From NCBI GenBank assembly GCA_964429695.1, contig CAYSCS010000047.1, positions 1 through 52,133 on the forward strand: a DNA stretch of 52,133 nucleotides, in the 5' to 3' direction. This document shows, piece by piece, positions 18,070 through 26,857 of this stretch. Made by a program: the position numbers and the translations under genes. Every line of letters begins with the position of its first letter. The stretch's first letter is position 1. Origin of the DNA: CAYSCS01 sp964429695 (GTDB lineage: Bacteria > Acidobacteriota > Aminicenantia > Aminicenantales > Aminicenantaceae). Below the pieces are notes generated by a model. It was not told the origin of the DNA and searched no databases. It was given only the letters and a program-made list of their open reading frames with translations.

Positions 18070-18921
18070 ATGAAACTGACCAAGGTTCACTCTTTAGGAA
18101 ATGATTTTCTGGTTATCGAACAGAAAGAAATCAAGATTCTTAGCTCTGATATAGGAGGGCTAGCAAGAAGCATCTGTGATCGCCACACAGGGGTAGGTGC
18201 AGATGGTGTTCTCTTTATTTCCTTGAGGAATAAGATAAGGGGTGAAGTAAATTTCAGGATTTTCAACGCAGATGGAACAGAAGCAGAAGTATCAGGAAAT
18301 GGATTGAGGTGCGCAGCTGCCTACCTCTATTTTGAGAAGAAAGTTAAAACTCCCCGTACACTTTTCTTCACCCCCGCTGGAAAGAGAGAGTGCGAACTCC
18401 TCAGTGGGATAAATAATCTTTTTCATATCAAAATTGAGATGGGCATTCCCCGACTTTCCTCATATGATATACCTTTTGATGATGGATCTCTCCATACAAA
18501 AATCATCGATTATCCCCTTTCCATAAATCAGAAGATTTATCCCATAACTCTCGTTTCCCTAGGAAACCCTCATTGTGCAATCTTCGTTGAGCGCTTCCCC
18601 TCAAGAATAGAATGGCATCAGATAGGAAGAGAAATTGAATCCCACCCCTTTTTCCCTAAAAGGACAAACATCGAATTTATCAGGGTTCTCTCTAGGAGAG
18701 AAATTGAAGTCCTTTTCTGGGAAAGGGGTGTTGGAGAAACACTTTCTTCAGGAAGCGGAGCATGCGCTGCAGCTGTTGCCTCCATCCTCAAAGGCTTAAC
18801 CGAGAGAAAAGTCAATGTCAGAACGAGCACGGGGAGTCTCATGGTTGAATGGGAAGGAGAAAAGGTCTATCAATCAGGACCAGCCCAGATTGTCTTCGAG
18901 GCTAACTACTTAGCTGAGTGA
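18070..18921 (+). CDS. dapF: DapF-family epimerase with both catalytic cysteines replaced by serine
   Basis: The 283-residue product has the full diaminopimelate epimerase fold signature: two mirrored halves, SLGNDF near the N-terminus, NADGTEAEVSGNGLRC, LGNPH and ERGVGETLSSGSGACAA. Canonical DapF interconverts LL- and meso-diaminopimelate with two cysteines, one as base and one as acid (C of CGNG and C of ACGTGAC). Here both are serine: Ser75 (TCA) and Ser227 (TCA), while the surrounding residues that position substrate are kept. Published cysteine-to-serine mutants of DapF lose or strongly impair epimerisation, so this could be a diverged enzyme with another reaction, a weak epimerase, or an inactive homologue. 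No second dapF or other lysine-pathway gene is in the window. It directly abuts htrA. Confidence 0.9.
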   Translation: MKLTKVHSLGNDFLVIEQKEIKILSSDIGGLARSICDRHTGVGADGVLFISLRNKIRGEVNFRIFNADGTEAEVSGNGLRCAAAYLYFEKKVKTPRTLFFTPAGKRECELLSGINNLFHIKIEMGIPRLSSYDIPFDDGSLHTKIIDYPLSINQKIYPITLVSLGNPHCAIFVERFPSRIEWHQIGREIESHPFFPKRTNIEFIRVLSRREIEVLFWERGVGETLSSGSGACAAAVASILKGLTERKVNVRTSTGSLMVEWEGEKVYQSGPAQIVFEANYLAE

Positions 18922-18927
18922 AGTAAC

Positions 18928-20136
18928 TCAGAAAGAAAAAGTCACACCTAAGCCAAGAATATTCACATTGAGGTTATATCTTGTCGTGAGGGGAAAACCG
19001 AAGTTGGTTATTGTCTTTTCCCTCTCTTTTCCGCTTACATAGATATAGACAAAATCAATCTGCATCCTTCCGGCGCGATACCCAATTCCCCCCAAAAGAC
19101 TGAGCTTATCCACATCTATGTTTCTCTCATTGAGAGATTCATTTGGAGTAGCAGAAGGGTCATAGCCAATTCCTCCGCGCAGAGCAATTCCTCCAGGAAG
19201 CAGATATTCAAGGCCCGCTCTGAGGACCAGAATATCCTTGAAATTCATGACTTCGTCTGTCTCGATGTCTCCCAGAAAGGGGACGTCCTCAATCTTTTTA
19301 TGCACTTTATCCAGCACAGACCAAAGGGTGTATTGAGCACCTGTTGAAAAGAGAAAATTCTCTGCTAATCTAAAGGAAAAACCAATTTCCAAGTCCCAAG
19401 GAAGCTTTATGTCTGTTTCTGAATTGCGGGTAAATTTTATCGTGCCTAAACCAGGAACCACGGTGACAAAAGAAGATTCGCCGCTGAGCTTGATTGTAGA
19501 AGGTCCTCTTATGCTTAAGCCAAAGGCTACCCTCTGCGAAGGTCTAAACAAAAGCCCGAGGCTGGCAGAAAGTGAAGAACCGCTCTCCTCTGTATTCATC
19601 TGTCCCACATTCGGCACCTCAGTATCCACACTCAAAAGGGCGCGATAAAAATTTAGCTCAAAACCAAGTGAAAGCCTGTTGCTCAGTTGATAAGAAAGAG
19701 CAGGGGTCAAACAATAAACACCCATGTAAGATTTCAAGGGAATACCCAAGTCTTCCTTCTTCCAATCTACGCCCCCTCCTGCATAAGGAACATAAGCCCC
19801 AAACCCGACTGTAGTTTTTTCATTCACCTTGTAGCTAACGAAAATCTGAGGTATGGCATTATTCCATTTACTCTGGGCCCTCGTTCCAGATGGGGTCACG
19901 AAATCATGAGTTGGCCAGACATAGAACCCATCGAGCGAAAACTGCAATCCTTCATTCTGAAAGGAAAGCCCGGCTGGGTTGTGGAAGATAGCACTCGGGT
20001 CATCTGCAACTGCCGAAAATGCTCCCCCAATTGCCATTGCTCGCGCACCCATGAGCATATTACTCCATCCACCTGCCCAGAGAATTGAGGAATGAATAAA
20101 AACAAAAGCCATCCAGAAAACCAATATTTTTTTCAT
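18928..20136 (-). CDS. FadL/OMPP1-family outer membrane transport protein
   Basis: A 402-residue outer-membrane beta-barrel protein. It has a clear signal peptide ending near LWA-GGW, followed by the family hallmark in which the mature N-terminus forms a plug: GARAMAIGGAFSAVADDPSAIFHNPAGLS. The rest is a series of alternating amphipathic strands ending in an aromatic residue (GLGVTFSF), as expected for BAM-assembled porins. FadL relatives move long-chain fatty acids or aromatic hydrocarbons across the outer membrane; the ligand is not predictable. It ends 6 bp from the convergent dapF-family gene. About 170 bp separate it from thiL on the same strand, so it may have its own promoter. Confidence 0.92.
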   Translation of the reverse strand: MKKILVFWMAFVFIHSSILWAGGWSNMLMGARAMAIGGAFSAVADDPSAIFHNPAGLSFQNEGLQFSLDGFYVWPTHDFVTPSGTRAQSKWNNAIPQIFVSYKVNEKTTVGFGAYVPYAGGGVDWKKEDLGIPLKSYMGVYCLTPALSYQLSNRLSLGFELNFYRALLSVDTEVPNVGQMNTEESGSSLSASLGLLFRPSQRVAFGLSIRGPSTIKLSGESSFVTVVPGLGTIKFTRNSETDIKLPWDLEIGFSFRLAENFLFSTGAQYTLWSVLDKVHKKIEDVPFLGDIETDEVMNFKDILVLRAGLEYLLPGGIALRGGIGYDPSATPNESLNERNIDVDKLSLLGGIGYRAGRMQIDFVYIYVSGKEREKTITNFGFPLTTRYNLNVNILGLGVTFSF

Positions 20137-20308
20137 CCTTCCCCTCCCGAAAATTTTTTTGAAACTACCATCTTCTGCTCAAACTCATATAAAATTGCTG
20201 CTTTTTTGTCAACAAGATAATTGGTTCCATCTCCTCTCGCTCAGAAATTTTCATGGCATTTATTTTAATTTTGGCAGAAAATCATCAAGCTTTGGAAAAA
20301 CTCTCGGC

Positions 20309-21298
20309 CTAGGTCTTTCTTAATTTGCTGAAGTGTTGATAACCCATTTCTTTAACAAGTTTTCTTTTCCCCTTTTTATCGATTATATAAATTCTCTTTC
20401 CGGGAATCATCCTTCCTATAGAGGTGACCACGAATCTTTCTCTCAGTTCGAGCACAGATTTAAGCTTTTGAGGAGAGACTGTAAAGAGTAGCTGATAGTC
20501 TTCGCCACCGTGGAGAGCAAAATCATGAGCCTTCTTATGAGAGACAAACAACTGCTCTGAGATGGGGATTTTCCTGAGTTCAAGCTCCGCTCCACAGCCA
20601 CTCTCTTCACACAGGTGATGAAGGTCTACTGAAAGTCCATCACTTATGTCAATCATCGCCGAGGCAAGGCTTTCTTGAGCTAGAGCCTCTCCCAAACCAA
20701 GTTGCGGAACTGGGTCTAAAAAAGCCATAAGAAGAAAATCCACGCTTTCTTCTCTTCCCAATTTATGTTTCTTCTCCAGGAGAATCATCCCTGCCTTAGC
20801 ATTTCCAAGGGTGCCTGAGACAAAAATTTCATCTCCAGGCTGCGCTCCTCTTCTTGTGATTATATTCTTCACCTCACCCAGAACACTCACTGAAATCATA
20901 ATCTTCTTCGCTTCAGAAATATCGCCCCCGATGAGAGCTACTCCATATTCCTTTGCTGCACTCTCAAAGCCTGAAAAAAAATCTTCAACCCATTGCTTAG
21001 AAATTGAAGCAGGAAAACTCAACCCTAAAAGAGCGTATTTCCCTCTGCCACCCATGGCGGCGATGTCGCTCAGGTTAACGCTGAGGCTCTTCCGCCCAAG
21101 AAAGTAGGGGGGATTGAGTGAAGCTCTGAAATGATAATCCTCAATCAAGAGGTCTTTGGTAATGGCGAACTTTTTTCCCCCAGCTTCAATTACGGCGGCA
21201 TCATCTCCTATACCGAGGAGAAGATCCTCCATCTTCTGGGAAAAATTTTCTCTTATGGCTTGGATGAGGTTTTTTTCGGTGAGTTTCCTAATTCTCAT
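20309..21298 (-). CDS. thiL: Thiamine-monophosphate kinase
   Basis: The 329-residue protein belongs to the PurM/ThiL-like ATP-binding superfamily and matches ThiL, which phosphorylates thiamine monophosphate to the active diphosphate. Visible motifs are GIGDDAAVIE near the N-terminus, ITKDLLIEDYHFR, the nucleotide-site AAMGGRGKYALLGLSFP, LIGGDISEAKK, SGTLGNAKAG and IDISDGLSVDLHHLCE. Length and motif order are typical. It starts 44 bp after the lon stop on the same strand, so readthrough from lon is possible. No other thiamine gene or TPP riboswitch is visible in the window. Confidence 0.95.
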   Translation of the reverse strand: MRIRKLTEKNLIQAIRENFSQKMEDLLLGIGDDAAVIEAGGKKFAITKDLLIEDYHFRASLNPPYFLGRKSLSVNLSDIAAMGGRGKYALLGLSFPASISKQWVEDFFSGFESAAKEYGVALIGGDISEAKKIMISVSVLGEVKNIITRRGAQPGDEIFVSGTLGNAKAGMILLEKKHKLGREESVDFLLMAFLDPVPQLGLGEALAQESLASAMIDISDGLSVDLHHLCEESGCGAELELRKIPISEQLFVSHKKAHDFALHGGEDYQLLFTVSPQKLKSVLELRERFVVTSIGRMIPGKRIYIIDKKGKRKLVKEMGYQHFSKLRKT

Positions 21299-21342
21299 TA
21301 AAACCAGGAATTCTTTCTTTCAATGCGCTCCATGTTGCATTC

Positions 21343-23751
21343 CTATTTCTGTGAAGGTTTGACTAAAGAGTGTTCAAAAACTTCTTCTATATTCTCGACG
21401 AAGATAAACTCCATGTCTCTTTTTATTTTTTTGGGTATGTCTATCAGGTCTTTCTTGTTAGCTATGGGCAAGATTATCTTCTTTACCCCCGCTCGCTGGG
21501 CAGCGAGTACTTTTTCCTTGATTCCTCCGACGGGAAGAATGTTTCCTCTTAGTGTAATTTCTCCTGTCATAGCCACATCCCACCTCACTTTCCTATTGGT
21601 GCAGGCTGAAATTAGTGAAGTGGCTATTGTCACTCCGGCCGAAGGTCCATCCTTGGGGATGGCGCCTTCAGGGATGTGAATGTGGAAATCGTTCTGCGAA
21701 AAGGTCATGCTGTCTATGCCCAGCTCCTTGGCATGGGCTCGAGCATAGCTCAACGCAGCTTGTGCCGATTCCTTCATTACTTCACCTAGTGAGCCAGTAA
21801 GCAATAAATTTCCCTTCCCCTTCATCTTGGTTGCTTCAACGAAAAGAATCTCTCCACCAGAAGCAGTCCAGGCAACCCCAGTGGCAACGCCCACTCTATC
21901 TTTCTGGAGTAGCTGGTCCTTGAAAATTCGGGGAGGACCAAGAAATTTCTCTATATTCTGGGCCGTAACCCTCACCATCCCCTTCTTCCCCTCTGCCACC
22001 CTTCTAGCAACTTTGCGACAAACTGAGGCAATCTCTCTTTCGAGGTTTCTTACCCCTGCTTCTCTTGTGTATAAAGAAATAAGTTTCTGAATCGCTCCTT
22101 TAGAGAAAGAAAGCATTCCCTTTTTCAGGGCATGCTCCTTCATCTGCTTGGGAATGAGGTGGCGGAGGGCAATCTCCAGCTTCTCCTCTTCGGTATACCC
22201 AGGCAGATGAATTATTTCCATCCTATCACGGAAAGCAGGCTGGATAGGGTCGAGAAGATTTGCGGTGGTTATAAACATTACCTTCGAAAGGTCAAAGGGG
22301 ACTCCAAGATAATGGTCACGAAAGGAATAATTTTGCTCAGGGTCAAGAACTTCAAGAAGAGCCGAAGATGGGTCTCCTCTGAAATCAGCACCTATCTTAT
22401 CCACTTCATCCATCATAAAGACAGGGTTATTCGAACCGGCTCTCTTTATCCCCTGAATAATCCTCCCGGGCAGAGCCCCTACATAGGTCCTTCTGTGTCC
22501 TCGAATTTCCGCCTCATCTCTTACTCCCCCAAGGGAAATGCGAATGAATTTCCTCCCCAGAGCTCGAGCAATGGAGCGACCCAGAGAAGTCTTACCCACT
22601 CCAGGGGGTCCTACAAAGCAAAGAATTGGCCCCTTTATCCCCTTCGAGAGCTTCCTCACGCTGAGATACTCAATAATCCTCTCCTTTACCTTCTCTAGTC
22701 CATAGTGGTCTTCATCTAAGATTTTCTTTGCCTTTTTTAAGTCTAGGTTATCTACAGTACTTCTATTCCAGGGAAGGGAAAACATCCAGTCGAGATAGTT
22801 GCGGACCACAGCTGTTTCCGCAGATTCAGGATGCATCTGTGCGAGCCTATTTATCTGCTTTTCGAGTTCCTCTCTAACTTCCTCTGAAACCTTCAGCTTC
22901 TTGAGCTTTTCCTGATAGAGGTTAATCTCCTCCTGAATCTCACTTTCCTCACCAAGTTCTTTCTGGATAGCCTTCATCTGCTGCCTGAGGAAGTATTGTC
23001 TCTGAAGTTTCTCCATCTCTCCCTTTGCTTCACTGCTTATTCTTGACTGGACATCCAAGAGCTCAAGTTCCTTAGCCAAAAACTCATAAACCTTCTTTAG
23101 CCTTGAATAAGGGTCAAATAATTCTAAAATCTCCTGCGCTTCCTTGACCTTGAGCTCAAGGTTTGCAGCAGCTATGTCTGCTAACCTCCCCGGTTCCTCT
23201 ACATTCGCGGCTATGATTAAGGTCTCAGGAGGAATGTTTTTTCCAAGCGTTGATGCCTTCTCCAGGCCAGAGCGAACATTCCGTATCAAAGCCTCTACCT
23301 CAATTGATTTTTCCTTTTGTTCGGGCTCGTAAATCACCTTTATCTTTGCTGAGTAGAAAGGTTTCTTCTCATCCAGATTTTCAACCTTTGCCCTGACAAG
23401 GCCCTGGGCAAGAATCCTCACCCTTCCATCAGGAAGCTTGAGCATCCTCATGATCAAGGCTACTGTCCCTATCTCATAAACATCTTCCTTTTTCGGTTCT
23501 TCAATCTCCACGCTCTTCTGAGTTAAGAGAAGAATCATTCGATGAGAAGAGAGAGAATGCTCTATGGCATTTTTAGACTTTTCCCTACCCACAAATAAGG
23601 GAACCACCATGTAGGGGAAAACCACGATGTCTCTCAGAAGTAAAACAGGGAGCCTTCCGGGTATGTTAAGCTTCTGGCCGTTTTCCTCTATAATACCCTC
23701 GAATTGTTCCTGATTGTCAGCTTGCTTCTTGGCCATTTCCTTACCCTTCAC
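21343..23751 (-). CDS. lon: ATP-dependent protease Lon
   Basis: An 802-residue LonA protease that degrades damaged and regulatory proteins in the cytoplasm. The N-terminal substrate-binding domain starts LPVLLLRDIVVFPYMVVPL, followed by a coiled coil, the AAA+ module with Walker A GPPGVGKTSLG and Walker B VFMMDEVDKIG, and the C-terminal protease domain with Ser704 (KDGPSAG) and Lys747 (GGIKEK), spaced 43 residues apart as in E. coli Lon. The frame begins with GTG at 23751, preceded by AAGGA at good spacing; an ATG five codons in (23736) is the alternative start. It is followed by thiL on the same strand. Confidence 0.97.
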   Translation of the reverse strand: MKGKEMAKKQADNQEQFEGIIEENGQKLNIPGRLPVLLLRDIVVFPYMVVPLFVGREKSKNAIEHSLSSHRMILLLTQKSVEIEEPKKEDVYEIGTVALIMRMLKLPDGRVRILAQGLVRAKVENLDEKKPFYSAKIKVIYEPEQKEKSIEVEALIRNVRSGLEKASTLGKNIPPETLIIAANVEEPGRLADIAAANLELKVKEAQEILELFDPYSRLKKVYEFLAKELELLDVQSRISSEAKGEMEKLQRQYFLRQQMKAIQKELGEESEIQEEINLYQEKLKKLKVSEEVREELEKQINRLAQMHPESAETAVVRNYLDWMFSLPWNRSTVDNLDLKKAKKILDEDHYGLEKVKERIIEYLSVRKLSKGIKGPILCFVGPPGVGKTSLGRSIARALGRKFIRISLGGVRDEAEIRGHRRTYVGALPGRIIQGIKRAGSNNPVFMMDEVDKIGADFRGDPSSALLEVLDPEQNYSFRDHYLGVPFDLSKVMFITTANLLDPIQPAFRDRMEIIHLPGYTEEEKLEIALRHLIPKQMKEHALKKGMLSFSKGAIQKLISLYTREAGVRNLEREIASVCRKVARRVAEGKKGMVRVTAQNIEKFLGPPRIFKDQLLQKDRVGVATGVAWTASGGEILFVEATKMKGKGNLLLTGSLGEVMKESAQAALSYARAHAKELGIDSMTFSQNDFHIHIPEGAIPKDGPSAGVTIATSLISACTNRKVRWDVAMTGEITLRGNILPVGGIKEKVLAAQRAGVKKIILPIANKKDLIDIPKKIKRDMEFIFVENIEEVFEHSLVKPSQK

Positions 23752-24087
23752 TCTCTTCCTTTCTTTTCTTGTTACTCATCTCATGCTTGTTCTTTGATTT
23801 CATTTTTCGCCAGCTAGCTCAAAAAAAAGAACGATCTTAATCACTCCTTCCAACTTCACTTCATTCAGCTAAAACCTCATCTCTCTTATTTTCCTAAGAG
23901 ATATCGTAGATATCGATAATCTAAACCCCCTCCTCTCCCCTTTTATCTTCAGCGGAATAACATCAAGGATCTTATTTACATAATAAATATAAATTTCTTA
24001 GCCTTAAATTTCAACTCTCCCTTACCTTCTGTTCCGAAAAATAATACTTAGAACAAGGCGTTCAGCAAGAGGGAGGTTGAGTCGAAT
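23752..24087. other. Non-coding spacer between nrdR and lon
   Basis: This 336-bp stretch separates the end of nrdR from the start of lon on the minus strand. It is AT-rich with no credible frame on either strand. An ATATCG-rich patch around 23900-23920 is weakly palindromic but too short to name. It must contain the lon promoter. I did not find a CIRCE-type (TTAGCACTC) heat-shock operator by eye. Confidence 0.55.
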
Positions 24088-24543
24088 TTACTTCTCCTTC
24101 AAGAGTCCTTCAAGTTCCTGTTTAAATTCTAACACATCCTTGAATTCTCTGTACACAGAAGCAAACCTGACATATGCCACTTTATCCAGTTCTTTAAGCC
24201 TTTTCATCACAAACTCCCCGATCTCTGAAACATGAATCTCCCTTTCCGGTTTTTCCTGGAGCTTGGTTTCTATCTCCTCCACAATTTCCTCAAGTTTTGC
24301 CAGAGGAATCGGCCTCTTCTCACAGGCCTTGAGCAAACCTTTCAGCAGTTTTTGACTCTCAAAAGGCTGTCGCCTCCCATCTTTCTTAATCACCATAAAG
24401 GGAAGCTCTTCAATTTTTTCATAAGTTGTGAACCTTCTTTTACAAAAAAGACATTCTCTGCGGCGCCTGATACGAAGCGCATTCTTGCTTTCTCGAGAAT
24501 CGACGACCCGACTCTGCCTATGTCCACAAAAAGGACACTTCAT
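24088..24543 (-). CDS. nrdR: Transcriptional repressor NrdR
   Basis: The 151-residue protein is an NrdR-type repressor of ribonucleotide reductase genes. The N-terminal zinc ribbon has Cys3, Cys6, Cys31 and Cys34 (MKCPFC and CLFC) with the basic segment RIRRRRE, followed by an ATP-cone domain starting PFMVIKKDGRRQPF that senses ATP/dATP. The frame extends upstream to 24624, but the true start is ATG 24543: it places the zinc ribbon at the N-terminus as in all family members and gives an ATGA 4-bp overlap with the upstream membrane-protein gene. No ribonucleotide reductase gene or NrdR box pair is visible in the window. Confidence 0.95.
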   Translation of the reverse strand: MKCPFCGHRQSRVVDSRESKNALRIRRRRECLFCKRRFTTYEKIEELPFMVIKKDGRRQPFESQKLLKGLLKACEKRPIPLAKLEEIVEEIETKLQEKPEREIHVSEIGEFVMKRLKELDKVAYVRFASVYREFKDVLEFKQELEGLLKEK

Positions 24544-25568
24544 CTCTGGCTTCCTACCCCTAATTTTCTGAGCTGGAAAAGAGACAAACCTTCCCTCCAC
24601 AAGATAACATAACCAATAAAGCAAGTTATAATCACCTGAACAGCATGAACGACAATCGTCATGCTCACTGCGAGATTCAAATCTACATGATAGATTGAAG
24701 TCAGGGCAAGCTTAGAGAAATAATGGAAGCCACCCACCATGCCTGGAGTTGGAATAGAAGCCCCAACCATGGTTAAGAAAACATAAGGGAAAAGGAAAAA
24801 GAACGGGACAGAGATGTTGTAGGCAAAAAAGAAAATCCAGTAATAGAAAATTATCCCTATCCAAACTACAAATGAAAGAAGGATGTAGACCAAGAGATTT
24901 CCGAGTGAGTGAAAGAACTTCAAACCTTTGATGAATTCCTCAAAAATGTCAACTATTCTCTGGGAAATATTCCTGGGCAACGGCTTCAAGAGGAAAGAGA
25001 CTATGGATAATGTCTTATTTTTAAAAAAATAGAGAGATAAGGCTACAATAAGCATAAAAGTGGCAAACGATACTCCTACTATTCCCCAAAGATAGAGGTT
25101 TGAGTAGGCGTCTTTGTCTAGATTGAAAATGGAGGAATAAAGCGGTTTGGAAAGGAGGAATAATCCCAGCAGAAAACACATGGTAAAAATATCAAAAATC
25201 CTCTCCACCACCACAGTCCCCAGAACAAAACCCTTTCTCATCCCCTCTTTCTGTGCCAGGAAGATAGGCTTTACCAGCTCTCCCAATCTTCCAGGAAAAA
25301 TGAAAGTAACCGTAAATCCGATTGCATTACCTGCAAATCTGTTGAATAATTTAACACCATTTTTCTCGTGCTTCAAAAGATATTTCCACCTTATTGCTCG
25401 AGTCAAAAAATGCACAGGAACAAGAAGAATGACAAAAGGAAAAAATTTAAGATTTATATCTGTGAGATAAGCGAGAACTTCCTTCCAATCAACGCTGCGG
25501 AAGAAGAAATAAAGAAAAATAACGGTGAGGAAAAGGATGACTCCAACTCGAGTCAATTTTTTTTTCAT
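24540..25568 (-). CDS. Flippase-like membrane protein (LPG synthase TM/UPF0104 family)
   Basis: A 342-residue polytopic membrane protein with about eight to nine hydrophobic segments, matching the transmembrane domain of lysylphosphatidylglycerol synthases. Family landmarks are RAIRWKYLLK after the second helix, FPGRLGELVKPIFLAQKEG, VVVERIFDIFTM and IPTPGMVGGFHYF. The soluble aminoacyl-transfer domain is absent, so it cannot be a complete MprF synthase. Stand-alone members are thought to move or bind lipids; some accompany glycolipid or hopanoid genes. It overlaps nrdR by 4 bp, suggesting coupled translation without an obvious functional link. Confidence 0.88.
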   Translation of the reverse strand: MKKKLTRVGVILFLTVIFLYFFFRSVDWKEVLAYLTDINLKFFPFVILLVPVHFLTRAIRWKYLLKHEKNGVKLFNRFAGNAIGFTVTFIFPGRLGELVKPIFLAQKEGMRKGFVLGTVVVERIFDIFTMCFLLGLFLLSKPLYSSIFNLDKDAYSNLYLWGIVGVSFATFMLIVALSLYFFKNKTLSIVSFLLKPLPRNISQRIVDIFEEFIKGLKFFHSLGNLLVYILLSFVVWIGIIFYYWIFFFAYNISVPFFFLFPYVFLTMVGASIPTPGMVGGFHYFSKLALTSIYHVDLNLAVSMTIVVHAVQVIITCFIGYVILWREGLSLFQLRKLGVGSQR

Positions 25569-25732
25569 AATTAATGAAGAATAATATCATCATAGATAGG
25601 TCGAGTCAACGCTATCAGAGGTTCTTAAAATTCTGAAAACATAGGGTTAAATTTTTATCCAACTTAAAAGAGGAGAAAACTTCAATTCGAGGCATTGAAA
25701 AATAACTAAATATTCATTATTATTTTTCTAGC

Positions 25733-25806
25733 TGGGAAGTCGTCCAATGGTAGGACACATGACTCTGGATCATGGAATCGGGGTTCGAATCCCTGCTTCC
25801 CAGCCA
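25733..25806 (+). tRNA. tRNA-Gln (anticodon CTG), CCA encoded
   Basis: The plus strand forms a complete cloverleaf. The acceptor stem TGGGAAG pairs with CTTCCCA, followed by discriminator G and an encoded CCA (25804-25806). The D arm contains TCCAATGGTAGGA, the anticodon stem encloses loop CTCTGGA with anticodon CTG (reads CAG, Gln), and the T arm carries GGTTCGAATCC. It is a solitary gene between the flippase-like gene and the response regulator. Confidence 0.93.
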
Positions 25807-26077
25807 TTTTTAAAGAGGTCTCTTAAAATCCTCTTTTCTCTCCCTCCTGAATTCGACTAAGAACGAGGATTTATAAAACTTAATACTATTCTAAAAATAG
25901 ATATAAAGAAAGAGAAATTAAAGAGACCGATCTTTGAGGAGAAATTTTTCTTTCTCTTCACCCTCAAAATCATCTTCTGCGGCTATTGACTACCAGGGAA
26001 TAAAAAGTGAATATATAGTTAAGTTTTCCAAAAGAAAGTAAATTTGGGAGAGAAATAATTTTTTTTAAGAGATAAAA

Positions 26078-26827
26078 ATGTCAAAAATTCTGGTCATTGA
26101 AGACGACCCTGTAAGCCTAGAGCTTCTAAAGAACAGATTGACAAAAGAAGGATATGAGATTTTAATCGCCAGAACTGGAAAAGAGGGTCTCGAGCTTGCA
26201 GCCAAAGAAAGACCAGATTTAATCTTGATGGACATGATCCTACCTGGAATGCATGGACTGGAAGTTACTATAAGGCTTAGAGAAAATCCAGAAACTAAGG
26301 AAATTCCCATAATCGCCCTCTCTGCTATGAGCTCACCAGAATTCATTTCTGCTTGTTATAAAGATGGAATAGCTGCTTTTCTCACTAAGCCTTTCAAATT
26401 CGAAGATTTGTTTGAAAAAATTGAAAAACTTGTGGGAAAAGAAGAAAGAATTAAACCCAAAATCTTAATCATCGATAAAGACATCAAGCTCTTGACCATG
26501 CTCTCAATGAGCTTGATGAAACATAGTTTTGAGGTAGCTTTTCTTGAGAACGGCAAAGCTTTTCTTGAGCAAGTCCAGAATATAAAACCAAATCTCATTC
26601 TCCTCGACCTTTCCAGCCTCAGTGAATCTGAGCTCTCATTCCTTGAAAACCTCATGAAATCATCTGAAAAAGAACCGTTTTCTTTGATTCTCACTTCAGA
26701 AGAATTGTCCGATGAAGAGCTGAAAAAGCAGGCCTCAAAAATGGATGCCACAGATTTTCTGGTTAAACCATTCGGGAAAGAAGAGCTCCTTAAAAAAATA
26801 AGAAAAGTATTCTCTAACGAAGGGTAA
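26078..26827 (+). CDS. Response regulator with two receiver domains and no output domain
   Basis: The 249 residues form two tandem receiver (REC) domains and nothing else. REC1 has the acidic pair EDD at residues 8-10, phosphoacceptor Asp52 (LILMDM), the switch serine in ALSAMS and Lys104 (TKPF). REC2 starts near residue 128, with Asp residues in IIDKD, a likely phosphoacceptor Asp177 (LILLDL), switch residue Thr/Ser in LTSEE and lysine in LVKPFG. Such proteins act by binding partners or as phosphate relays rather than on DNA. No histidine kinase is encoded nearby, so the partner is unknown. REC2 is more diverged (LDLSSL without the usual proline). The region upstream (25807-26077) is AT-rich and non-coding. 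Confidence 0.9.
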   Translation: MSKILVIEDDPVSLELLKNRLTKEGYEILIARTGKEGLELAAKERPDLILMDMILPGMHGLEVTIRLRENPETKEIPIIALSAMSSPEFISACYKDGIAAFLTKPFKFEDLFEKIEKLVGKEERIKPKILIIDKDIKLLTMLSMSLMKHSFEVAFLENGKAFLEQVQNIKPNLILLDLSSLSESELSFLENLMKSSEKEPFSLILTSEELSDEELKKQASKMDATDFLVKPFGKEELLKKIRKVFSNEG

Positions 26828-26857
26828 TTAAGACGCCCTGAAGGAATCATCCTCATT

